From Sialis fuliginosa (Eukaryota > Arthropoda > Insecta > Megaloptera > Sialidae): 64,000 bases of DNA. Positions 61,401 to 64,000 of this stretch are shown here, piece after piece. A program made the position numbers and the translations under genes. The notes beneath the pieces are model-generated. The model ran no database searches and had not been told where the DNA came from. It saw nothing but the letters and a program-made list of their open reading frames with translations. Numbering within the stretch: position 1 is the stretch's first letter; each line of letters starts with the position of its first letter. The stretch spans positions 14,386,501 through 14,450,500 of the forward strand of contig OY540822.1 of NCBI GenBank assembly GCA_961205875.1. The letters run 5' to 3'.

Positions 61401-62882
61401 AAAGTTGATAACATATCGGACTCGTCTCGACCGAATCTAAGCCAATTTCGTTCCGAGACCGATGCTTGCAACCCTATACTCTTAATATGTTGATATTTTG
61501 TTTGTTTTTAGTGTAAGTTATGTGTGACTTGGGCCAAGAAATCCTTGTTTTATATATAACGAAAACAATATTTTCTTAGTACAGCGAACTCGGTTATTGC
61601 GGCATCGGATATAACGTCAAAATTACTTCTGATAAATTAATATGTTATTTTTTTCGGTTACGTCAGCCTAACTCGGCTAAATTGGTAATAGCGACATAAA
61701 ATCTGTGGTCACAAGAGTTCGACTATATAATATATTAATCCAACTAAAAAAACAATTATATAAAACAAGGATTTCTTGACCCAAGTAATTTTTTACTTGT
61801 GTAGTATAGTTTAACGTAGTTCTCGTGCTACAGTACTATCAAAAAGTTACGCTCATAATACCATAGTAAAGTATCGAAAATAATTGCGTTGCTACAGAGA
61901 ATTTTTGATCAAGTCTATACCCAAAGCCGTCTATACAGATTATTATAAACACAATCATACTATGAATATATTTTCTTTATTTTATGACTAAGCGCTTCGA
62001 CAGATTTTGATAAAAAACTACCAAACATTAAAGGGTTATTATTCTGATATGTGATAAAAAATTTTAAATGTTTGACCGTTTTGTTTTTGAAATATAATTA
62101 AATTTCAAATACGATACGGTCAATCATTTTGTTTTTGAAATACAAGGTCAATCATTTGGAATTTTTTATCACATATCAGAATAATAAACCTTTACTATTT
62201 GATAGTTTTTTATCAAAATCTGTCGAAGTTTTTAGTCATGAGAATGGACATAATACGAACTTGATATAGTGGATACGTATAAAAGTGGCAACTTTGATGA
62301 CAATTATCTCGAGTTTAAAACGGTCGATCTTTTTAAAAATTCACGTTTGGATAGATATCATTATTCTTTTTATGCCTTGATTTTTTTTAAATTCTATCGA
62401 AATGACGTTTGCACGAGAACTACCTTAAACATAAATGTAAGAAGGTACTAAATTTGTTATTTTATATTGCAGACAACAGCCCTGATTATCTATATTTGTA
62501 CATCATCGTGAGCGTCGCCTCGGGTATCTTAATCTGCACCATCCTAATCGTAGCTCAGGTTCTGGTACGCAGACACCGGCGACGGAAAGCTGCAAAAGAA
62601 GACAACAAGTACCAGAGTAGTTCTAACGAGCATTCGTTACCAAACGGTTTCGGGGATGATATTAGTTACATAAACGACGACATAGTCTTGTCGACCCCGC
62701 TTCCGGTGCCGGTCCACCAGGACAACATGCGTGGCGTCGTGTCTGTCGTAGGCTACAGCGATCATTCTCATTGCGGGTATCAGATGAGGCAACCGCCGAC
62801 TACGTTCCACACGATCCAGAGATCAGAAGACGCTCCAAGAGGGTTGGCTAGAGCGCCAGATAGCCACTACTATTACGGCTGA
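8158..62882 (+). CDS. eva-1: EVA-1/EVA1C-like SUEL-lectin transmembrane receptor; six visible exons, 5' end missing
   Basis: Join 8158-8390, 45820-45958, 46614-46763, 49698-49841, 50121-50363 and 62473-62882. The joined exons read open for 438 complete codons after a split first codon, close to the size of EVA1C proteins (about 440 residues in human, from memory). Order of parts: SUEL domain 1 (exons 1-2, eight Cys), SUEL domain 2 (exons 3-4, eight Cys), an acidic and Ser/Thr/Pro-rich stalk (exon 5), then a single membrane helix followed by a basic stop-transfer run RRHRRRK and a cytoplasmic tail (exon 6). This is the domain plan of EVA-1, a Slit co-receptor acting with Robo in C. elegans axon guidance. 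Ligand and role here are inferred from homology. Introns are 37,429, 655, 2,934, 279 and 12,109 bases; all are phase 1 except the first (phase 0). The signal-peptide exon is not seen. Confidence 0.92.
8525..8547. repeat. Poly-C tract
   Basis: A run of about ten C just downstream of the first visible exon, in strongly AT-rich sequence. Confidence 0.6.
9502..9535 (-). repeat. RTE-like 3' tip
   Basis: tcgcccgcgacttcgcttg is the reverse of the cgaagtcgcgggcg end motif and directly precedes the fold-back at 9574. Confidence 0.4.
9574..10466. mobile_element. hAT-like fold-back element, copy 1 (left end truncated)
   Basis: Two long inverted arms (about 9575-9930 and 9960-10315) centred near 9945 share ttagtcgatatttgtatga and caaaccgcaggtctgtatct. 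The right end reads cacgcctcgccactg, i.e. CAGTGGCGAGGCGTG inward, a hAT-type terminus. The outer left end seen in the 51988 copy is absent. The 62-codon mirror reading frames on both strands follow from the palindrome and are not genes. Confidence 0.75.
11460..11500 (-). repeat. RTE-like 3' tip
   Basis: ccacgcggcttcacccgcg is the reverse of the dispersed cgcgggtgaagccgcg motif. Confidence 0.4.
12725..12790 (+). repeat. pogo/Tigger-like terminal fragment
   Basis: TA-CAGTAAGACCTCGTTTATTA is the classic start of pogo-type terminal repeats behind a TA target. No matching right end was seen. Confidence 0.4.
14240..14418. mobile_element. GTACTGG-ended MITE, copy 2 (about 180 bases)
   Basis: Ends are aagtactggcgccagtcttgg and, inverted, aagtactggtaccagtcttgg. 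The right side also has ctcttaaagcggccaag, as in copy 1. The interior contains a hAT-like remnant (gggcgccaaacttgctaagg). Confidence 0.65.
15068..15175 (+). repeat. RTE/SINE-like repeat fragment with poly-C
   Basis: tctgtttgtctgtgcacga, taactactaaatgaatttca and cactaatggata match the family at 4815 and 58377. A C run at about 15076 precedes it. Confidence 0.55.
18791..18952. repeat. Fold-back repeat with a hammerhead-ribozyme-like core on the minus strand
   Basis: Outer arms 18791-18835 and 18909-18952 share gtagctaacttttcggg and cacgttgtcgtatttttaa. Inside, 18871-18888 and 18891-18908 form a second hairpin. On the minus strand CUGAAGA (18872-18866) is followed by a 5-bp stem GACUC/GAGUC, then GAAA and CGUC (to 18839), with ACUU/AAGU able to close stem I. 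This is the CUGANGA...GAAA...NUH hammerhead pattern reported from Penelope-like retroelements. Whether it cleaves is unknown. Confidence 0.55.
19725..19840 (+). repeat. RTE-like tail fragment
   Basis: ctgtctgtttgtttgttgc, cacggctaaaccgattttta, then gaaatttgaaggagata: the recurrent 3' tail wording. Confidence 0.5.
20751..20939 (-). other. Unrecognised 62-codon open frame, possible coding fossil
   Basis: It has an ATG start and an unusually protein-like composition (basic and acidic residues mixed, with WQLKNKIRVGQR and FMIWSFRKTMAEEIKRL). I do not recognise the family. No splice context or neighbouring exon supports a live gene, so a retrocopy or transposon fragment is as likely as chance. 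Confidence 0.2.
22444..22486 (-). repeat. GTACTGG-family MITE end
   Basis: gccaagactggtgccactac is the right-end form of the family; no left partner was found near it. Confidence 0.4.
23300..23316. repeat. Poly-C tract
   Basis: About 16 consecutive C, one of several long C or G runs in this AT-rich intron. Confidence 0.8.
23418..23790. mobile_element. Palindromic Tc1/mariner-like MITE, copy 1
   Basis: Arms of about 150 bases face each other: ccaagttgattaagccatag with gcattttgaaatgccgcc on the left and their reverse on the right. The right end is caacttggaatacactg followed by TA, the form expected of a mariner-type terminus. The left outer nine bases or so are lost. Confidence 0.75.
24842..25298. 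mobile_element. hAT-like fold-back element, copy 2 (internally deleted, both ends lost)
   Basis: From agcatttaatattaatttt it follows the 51988 copy, then jumps at about 24938 from the left arm into the right arm (ccgtcaactaaaatcaattc), so most of the left arm and the centre are missing. It stops before the right terminal repeat. Confidence 0.7.
25441..25770 (-). mobile_element. Probable SINE with (TAA)n tail
   Basis: Read on the minus strand, a G+C-richer body of about 280 bases ends in about 13 TAA/ATT repeats (25441-25481). Near its start are tctgtggtaaagtattctg and tttttgacgcccc, weakly like the A and B boxes of a tRNA-derived promoter. No reading frame explains the composition; a 73-codon frame inside it looks incidental. 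It could instead be the 3' end of a LINE with a TAA tail. Confidence 0.45.
25946..26085. repeat. Second fold-back repeat with a degenerate hammerhead-like core
   Basis: Arms atagatcttggcttctggcg and its approximate reverse at 26057-26084. On the minus strand CUGAAAA, a stem bounded by GUC...GAC, then GAAACGUU resembles the 18791 element, but one invariant core base differs. Confidence 0.4.
27155..27200 (+). repeat. hAT-like terminal fragment
   Basis: CAGTGGCGTTTTTAGGTTAC has the CAGTGGCG start of hAT ends; no partner found. Confidence 0.35.
27265..27300 (+). repeat. GTACTGG-family MITE end
   Basis: aaggtactggcactagtcttg is the left-end form of the family. Confidence 0.4.
28509..28771. mobile_element. 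pogo-like MITE, about 263 bases
   Basis: Left TA-CAGTAGTACCTCGCATTAA and right, inverted, CAGTGGGTCATTCTTC...ttattagcg before TA. Both ends have the pogo form and lie on TA dinucleotides; the repeats match only imperfectly. Confidence 0.5.
30030..30042. repeat. Poly-G tract
   Basis: A run of about 11 G in a short G-rich patch (gggcgagggaggg). Confidence 0.7.
30174..30225 (+). repeat. hAT-like terminal fragment
   Basis: CAGTGCTTCCCAAACTTTTT followed by accgcgacc is a common hAT end form. A reversed similar tip (gagaatcactg) lies at about 20600, too far to pair. Confidence 0.4.
31289..31690 (-). repeat. RTE-like non-autonomous element
   Basis: The left end actagctgttacccgcgact is the reversed 3' tip. 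The right part has gtttcattaatatcggttca and gataaggattcagacac, shared with 59035-59220. Confidence 0.55.
32157..34020. repeat. Tandem array, about ten 155-175-base units with a higher-order duplication
   Basis: Each unit carries variants of taacaataatcgttcaatat, actcgcatttttcctgaaat and accagacatatcatagtg. Unit starts recur near 32157, 32500, 32670, 32830, 33060, 33230, 33390, 33565, 33740 and 33893. A block of about 550 bases (32340-32890) is repeated almost exactly at 32895-33400, showing recent unequal duplication. A pogo-like tip, TA-CAGTAATCCCTCCTTTTA, sits in the first unit at 32171. Confidence 0.85.
34656..35087. mobile_element. Palindromic Tc1/mariner-like MITE, copy 2
   Basis: The core runs from attccaagttgattaagaca (34698) to caacttggaatatactg before TA (35088-35089). 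The left outer part is a different mariner-type tip, TA-CAGTGCCTTTCAAAAG, so two related elements may be joined. Confidence 0.7.
36335..36425 (+). repeat. Purine-rich G-run tract
   Basis: About 90 bases nearly free of pyrimidines, with G runs ggggggag, ggggag and ggggggagg. It is strongly strand-asymmetric within AT-rich intron. Confidence 0.6.
38131..38220. mobile_element. Tiny hairpin MITE, about 90 bases
   Basis: Arms atagtccagaaggtagcgtt(gca) and the reverse of atagtccgggaggtagcgtt(gca), 23 bases with two mismatches, enclose about 40 bases; TA lies at both ends. Confidence 0.55.
39010..39280. repeat. Two-unit tandem duplication with a poly-C tract
   Basis: Units at about 39010-39125 and 39162-39275 share ccgtaataatataaa-type and gtaagtaatagaaatataga sequence plus attgctgtag(a/t)agctaaac. 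The second unit gained a run of about 13 C at 39187. Confidence 0.75.
40190..40495. repeat. Dispersed repeat with 'accgacttcaaaaa' ends
   Basis: gaagtcggttttctttatta and accgacttcaaaaactg form a small inverted pair. gagtagcgtatcttcgaatt and ccatggtcagattt recur at 51458-51500. It resembles LINE tails common in insects; the 83-codon minus frame is incidental. Confidence 0.45.
41033..41393. mobile_element. Palindromic Tc1/mariner-like MITE, copy 3 (both ends present)
   Basis: TA-CAGTGTATTCCAAGTTGAT at the left and aaattggaatacactg-TA at the right give complete ends with a TA duplication. Arms of about 150 bases share gcattttgaaatgccgcc and attggtgca. Confidence 0.8.
41396..41520 (+). repeat. 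RTE/SINE-like head fragment
   Basis: gtctgtttgtctgtccgtta followed by gaaccacttatccgatttac matches the start of the element at 57500. It lies directly against the MITE at 41393. Confidence 0.55.
43674..43684. repeat. Poly-G tract
   Basis: A run of about ten G after gtcaaggtt. Confidence 0.7.
44232..44280 (-). repeat. RTE-like 3' tip
   Basis: actagcgatttttccgcggc then ttcgcccgcgtta is the reversed family tip. Confidence 0.5.
45820..45834 (+). promoter_or_regulatory. Tandem in-frame splice acceptors of exon 2
   Basis: The first acceptor ends at 45819 (aatatttag) and the second at 45834 (ttctttgttgcag). They are 15 bases apart, so both keep frame. The second has the better pyrimidine tract; the first keeps the conserved YSLLQ. 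Confidence 0.5.
45820..45958 (+). CDS. eva-1: eva-1-like exon 2: end of SUEL domain 1
   Basis: Reads YSLLQSVVDVCQNKQHCKF... to DPCPGMRKYVEVAYKCRP, giving the last four cysteines of SUEL domain 1 (DVCQ, HCKF, DPCP, YKCR). The start at 45820 after aatatttag was chosen because it restores the family sequence AMQ-YSLLQ-SVV. A second AG at 45833-45834, behind a better pyrimidine tract (ttctttgttgcag), would start the exon 15 bases later, still in frame, without YSLLQ. The exon ends in phase 1 at a consensus donor, ccat|gtaagt. An open frame of about 110 codons on the opposite strand is a shadow. Confidence 0.93.
45959..46613 (+). other. Intron of 655 bases with a pogo-like MITE
   Basis: Donor gtaagt, acceptor ttattttccatag. 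About half of it is occupied by the MITE at 46154-46476; the rest is plain AT-rich sequence. Confidence 0.9.
46154..46476. mobile_element. pogo-like MITE inside the 655-base intron
   Basis: TA-CAATAAGGTTTCTTTTTACG at the left and, inverted, CAGAAGGTCTCTTTTAACGC at the right, both against TA. The pair of ACGCGG ends about 320 bases apart supports one element. Confidence 0.6.
46614..46763 (+). CDS. eva-1: eva-1-like exon 3: linker and first half of SUEL domain 2
   Basis: Phase-1 entry completes a Tyr codon, giving CRP-YEYIQKVVCENDVIQLKC... and then SASYGRTKYESVYCPQPQGVAEE. CEN, LKC, SASYGR and YCPQPQG are hallmark positions of the second SUEL domain of EVA-1 proteins. It ends in phase 1 at the donor aaa|gtgagt. 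Confidence 0.94.
47625..47720 (-). repeat. RTE-like tail fragment
   Basis: gctgccaaatttcattaata, gtttagccgtgaaaaggtaa, acagacagag and cgcatttataatatta: the reversed form of the tail at 56222. Confidence 0.55.
48483..48715 (-). repeat. RTE/SINE-like repeat, about 230 bases
   Basis: From actagcgtgttacccgggga (reversed tip) through ataaaatccgttcagtagtt to cagacagacgcagtgagggg. It is the fullest copy of the family at 4815 and 58377. Confidence 0.6.
48825..48990 (+). repeat. RTE-like tail
   Basis: ggctaaaccgctgaaccgat, gaaatttggcagggagatag, ending ccacgcggacgaagtcgcg. It is complete to its 3' tip. Confidence 0.65.
49011..49487. mobile_element. Large-arm MITE, about 477 bases, 210 bases before exon 4
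   Basis: Near-identical inverted arms of about 145 bases (49011-49155 and 49345-49487) begin taattattttgtgcaaaaac and continue gctcggacacttcgattagt. The outermost TAATTA may include the target duplication. The superfamily is not recognised. Confidence 0.75.
49698..49841 (+). CDS. eva-1: eva-1-like exon 4: second half of SUEL domain 2
   Basis: With the split Thr codon it reads TCLVSYATEAVMHVCHGKRHC..., then FGNPCRPASRMYLKVVYTC. The cysteines TC, VCHG, RHC, NPC and YTC complete the eight-cysteine pattern of SUEL domain 2. It is markedly richer in G+C than its flanks, as are the other exons. Donor a|gtaagt, phase 1. Confidence 0.94.
49842..50120 (+). other. Short intron of 279 bases
   Basis: Donor gtaagt, acceptor cattttttctag. 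No repeat recognised. Confidence 0.9.
50121..50363 (+). CDS. eva-1: eva-1-like exon 5: extracellular stalk between SUEL domain 2 and the membrane
   Basis: Phase-1 entry gives IPRHILKDTF..., then an acidic stretch LEEDEIETTATIHDMEAG and a Ser/Thr/Pro-rich part with the glycosylation sequon NST in HPDNSTGD, ending KNKFTPP. It has no cysteine and no recognised fold, as expected for a flexible stalk. The exon ends in phase 1 at ctg|gtgagt. This is the least conserved visible part of the protein; its assignment rests on the uninterrupted frame and matching intron phases on both sides. Confidence 0.88.
50606..51215. repeat. Tandem array of seven units with alternating A/B types
   Basis: Units of about 75-100 bases each carry caatcaactaatgtat and a following ttcttagagaga-type stretch. 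Starts recur near 50613, 50686, 50782, 50872, 50971, 51060 and 51151. Early units alternate between tgcaatcaac and cttcaatcaac forms, implying a two-unit repeat of about 190 bases. Confidence 0.8.
51458..51575. repeat. Dispersed repeat, second copy of the 40190 family
   Basis: gagtagcgtatcattgaagt and ccatggtcagattctg match 40326-40360; it ends in gaagttggttaaaaa. Confidence 0.45.
51988..53071. mobile_element. hAT-like non-autonomous fold-back element, complete (1,084 bases)
   Basis: Termini CGGTGGCGAAGCGT and, inverted, CGGTGGCGGGGCGT (two mismatches in 14) are flanked by identical 8-base duplications TAATATAC (51980-51987 and 53072-53079). An 8-bp target duplication with a C(A/G)GTGGCG end is the hAT signature. 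Most of the interior is two long inverted arms (about 52167-52525 and 52558-52916). It has no transposase frame; the 62-codon mirror frames come from the palindrome. Confidence 0.9.
53444..53490 (+). repeat. GTACTGG-family MITE left end
   Basis: gtactgataccagtcttgga, then tcataccccaatgttgaact, closely matching the left side of the 14240 copy. No right end lies near. Confidence 0.5.
54338..54405. repeat. CG-rich hAT-like interior fragment
   Basis: gaccgcgggccgcacaaaag and gcgggccgcatgtagcccgc resemble the 'gcgggccgc' stretch near hAT ends; a related cccgcgggccactcctg lies at 16030. Confidence 0.35.
56000..56060 (+). repeat. hAT-like terminal fragment
   Basis: CCAGTGGTCTTCAAACTTTG followed by cacggaaccc is a common hAT end form. 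Confidence 0.4.
56222..56600 (+). repeat. RTE-like element with head and tail parts
   Basis: Opens catactaatagtataaatgc with tctctctgtctgtctgtt and cacggctgaaccgatcttaa, and ends gacgcgaacgaagttgcag, the family 3' tip. The middle is AT-rich and partly unrelated. Confidence 0.55.
57030..58322. mobile_element. hAT-like element ended CAGGGCTTCGAACC, about 1.3 kb, with nested insertion
   Basis: Left CAGGGCTTCGAACCGGAACT; right end inverted CAGGGCTTCGAACTGTTA. Both ends have repeated aaccgaaa/ggttcg words inside (to about 57090 and from about 58185). An RTE/SINE-like element (57500-57955) and a pogo-like tip (57269) sit inside. Flanks aattattt and attaatac are only loosely alike, so no clear target duplication. 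Confidence 0.65.
57500..57955 (+). mobile_element. RTE/SINE-like non-autonomous element nested in the 57030 element
   Basis: Begins tatataaagctcaacgtctc with tctgtctgtccgtta and gaaccacttatccgattta, passes gatcgcgccaagctgacata and ends gcgggcgaagccgcgcggg-ccctgctagtt. Both family ends are present, giving about 455 bases. Confidence 0.65.
58329..58369 (-). repeat. GTACTGG-family MITE right end
   Basis: accttgctcttaaagcggcc then ttggtaccagtacctta, directly beside the end of the 57030 element. Confidence 0.5.
58375..58505 (+). repeat. RTE/SINE-like repeat fragment
   Basis: aaacaaagtccctctccatg, the tctgtctgtctg run, tatgcacgattttctt and tatcccgcggtaacac match the family at 4815 and 48483. Confidence 0.6.
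59035..59220 (-). repeat. RTE-like tail fragment
   Basis: agtttcattaatatcggttc, gtgacaaggatttaggg and the acagacagacag run match 31540-31620. Confidence 0.55.
59890..60130. repeat. CpG-dense patch, probably a transposon remnant
   Basis: gagagcgtcgcgacgtcc and gagagcgtcgagacgcccgc recur about 130 bases apart, with taccgcg at both sides. CpG is frequent here and rare elsewhere in the intron. It has no open frame. A TIR element end is likelier than a promoter. Confidence 0.4.
61528..61785. mobile_element. Inverted-repeat element containing a pogo-like MITE
   Basis: Outer arms cttgggccaagaaatccttg... (61528-61557) and its reverse (61756-61785) enclose a second element starting at about 61582, CAGCGAACTCGGTTATTGCG, and ending near gagttcgacta at 61727. 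This is a nested pair. Confidence 0.6.
61984..62239. mobile_element. Large-arm MITE 230 bases before the membrane exon
   Basis: Arms of about 85-95 bases: atgactaagcgcttcgacag, attttgataaaaaactacca and ttattctgatatgtgataaa on the left, their reverse on the right (62152-62239). The loop has a short direct repeat of ttttgtttttgaaatac. Confidence 0.7.
62473..62882 (+). CDS. eva-1: eva-1-like last visible exon: transmembrane helix and cytoplasmic tail, to TGA
   Basis: Phase-1 entry completes an Asp codon and reads DNSPDYLYLYIIVSV..., a hydrophobic helix of about 23 residues ending near AQVLV, followed by the basic run RRHRRRK typical of the cytoplasmic side of a type I membrane protein. The tail continues for about 100 residues with NGFGDDISYINDD, a proline run PLPVPVHQDN and SHYYYG before TGA at 62880-62882. 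G+C is high throughout, in contrast to the intron. The TGA is followed by C and the frame stays open for 82 codons; see the next entry. Confidence 0.93.
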
Positions 62883-63131
62883 CCTCAAGTTACGTCCGTG
62901 TCTTTCGGGATGTCTCCCAACACCGGTCAAGTCCCGCCTCCGTCAGGTTTGGGATCCGGTACTGCGATGCACGTCCCGCCGGCCGGACCTGCTCTTCCCG
63001 GTAACAGGATGGTACAGGCGACAGTACCGGGACATGCCGGAACTATCCCACGTGCTGGGACTAGGTATGCCCCCGCTAACGACGCGGAGAACGTAAATAT
63101 TTGTTTGGGTAACCGTACATACTGTTTTTAA
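62883..63131 (+). CDS. eva-1: Candidate stop-codon read-through extension of the eva-1-like protein
   Basis: Directly after TGA-C the same frame runs 82 codons to TAA at 63129-63131. The peptide starts PQVTSVSFGMSPNTGQ and is rich in Gly, Pro, Ala and Thr, ending NVNICLGNRTYCF. High G+C, including at third positions, continues unbroken across the TGA and drops only near 63092, which suggests coding constraint rather than 3' UTR. The sequence aac|gtaaat at 63090-63098 is also a possible phase-0 donor, so an alternative 3' exon could exist beyond it. TGA-C is a known leaky context in insects, where read-through is common. Alternatives are a pseudo-stop from sequencing error, a recent stop mutation, or a GC-rich UTR. 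Confidence 0.5.
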   Translation, partial: PQVTSVSFGMSPNTGQVPPPSGLGSGTAMHVPPAGPALPGNRMVQATVPGHAGTIPRAGTRYAPANDAENVNICLGNRTYCF

Positions 63132-64000
63132 CAAATACTTAGATGAATATTACAATTACTACATGATTGTACGTTTTTTTGTGGGGTATCGACGGTCTTA
63201 ATGCAATAACATTCATTAGGTAATTCGGGTTGATATTTTTAAAAAATTGTGTACATGTGTAACATTATGCCATTTCTATTTAAATATGTGTGTTAGTGTA
63301 TAAATGAACTTCTAATATTACATATGTGTGCGATTACAACCTAACATCTTTATAGTAAATTTTATTTTTCATAACACTGGAGATATGTTTGAATTGTTGG
63401 AAGTAAAGACATTGTTAGTATGTTTATGAGTGTGTGAGTCTAGAATCGAGCTGGTGAATATAACACGATAGTTATTAGATATTACCTATGTTGGAAAAAA
63501 TTGCTTGTTGAACTGTTATTTTCATATATGTTTAGAGTTTATGTAAAACATGTCTGTATATATGCAAGCATAGGTGCCTGCATACATTATCCAAGGGTTA
63601 ACATAATGTATACTTATATATGTATATTCATATTTGCATCGCATGGACTGGTTATTAAAAAAATATTTTAATTGAAAATCCAGGAAGAATGAAGCACACC
63701 CACCCCCCCTTGTTCTTATTTGCGGACGCCTATGAATGCAGACGAGAGAGAGAGGAGCTAACACAATCAGATCGTTCGTTTTAATGTTTATCTCACCTTA
63801 ATACGTCTTTAGAAAAATATAACAAATCTAAACCGATGATATTTTTACATGACTACAGTTTTGTAACAAATAGGAAAAGTTTTGGGTAAGGATCATGTAT
63901 ACTGCATATACATATATAGTAAATTCTCGATAATCACCATCAAACATATAAATTAGATATGCATCGCGGGGTATTTTGTACCCGGAAAAGAAAAAAGATC
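63132..64000 (+). other. 3' UTR / downstream flank
   Basis: AT-rich with TG- and TATG-rich low-complexity sequence, a short C run near 63700 and a GAGA run near 63745. I see no AATAAA; an ATTAAA occurs at about 63653. No further gene is recognised. Confidence 0.5.

Larger units (their letters stand above)
50364..62472 (+). other. 12.1-kb phase-1 intron before the membrane exon
   Basis: Donor gtgagt, acceptor tttatattgcag. It holds the tandem array at 50606-51215, a complete hAT-like fold-back at 51988-53071, a CAGGGCTTCGAACC-ended element at 57030-58322, several RTE-like tails, a CpG-dense patch at 59890-60130 and two nested or large-arm MITEs at 61528-61785 and 61984-62239. Stretches such as 53500-54300, 55000-55900 and 60200-61500 show nothing beyond AT-rich sequence. 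Confidence 0.88.

Noticed and set aside
62943-63134. 63-codon minus-strand frame opposite the read-through extension
   Set aside because: It is a shadow of the GC-rich sense frame; the sense peptide has the more protein-like composition and continues the gene's frame.

Overview
The window is AT-rich animal DNA, almost certainly from an insect. It has spliceosomal introns, GT/AG splice signals, dense short transposon fossils and no bacterial gene layout. RTE-like tails (ctgaaccgattttgatg..., cgcgaagccgcg...) of a kind common in Lepidoptera, Hemiptera and other insects fit this, but I cannot name the order.

The only host gene I can support is on the + strand and covers most of the window. It encodes an EVA-1/EVA1C-type receptor with two SUEL (galactose-binding-lectin-like) domains, a low-complexity stalk, one membrane helix and a cytoplasmic tail. 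Six exons are visible: 8158-8390, 45820-45958, 46614-46763, 49698-49841, 50121-50363 and 62473-62882. Joined, they read open for 438 complete codons up to a TGA. The first exon (initiator Met and signal peptide) lies upstream of base 1 or was not recognised. SUEL domain 1 is split by a 37.4-kb intron. The family is known from C. elegans EVA-1 as a Slit co-receptor in axon guidance; that role is inferred here from homology.

Two features of this gene deserve attention. After the TGA (followed by C, a leaky context) the same frame stays open for 82 more codons. The extension has exon-like base composition and is rich in Gly/Pro/Ala, so it is a good stop-codon read-through candidate. The exon at 45820 also has two in-frame AG acceptors 15 bases apart; using the second would remove residues YSLLQ from SUEL domain 1.

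The rest is intron filled with small non-autonomous transposons. There is a hAT-like fold-back family (three copies, one with an exact 8-bp target duplication) and a palindromic Tc1/mariner-like MITE (three copies). There are also pogo-like MITEs, a GTACTGG-ended MITE family, two further large-arm MITEs placed just before exons, and a 1.3-kb CAGGGCTTCGAACC-ended element with a nested insertion. Many RTE-like 3' tails, a likely SINE, two tandem arrays and two fold-back repeats carrying hammerhead-ribozyme-like cores complete the picture. No long transposase or reverse transcriptase reading frame, LTR element, tRNA, rRNA or CRISPR array was found.
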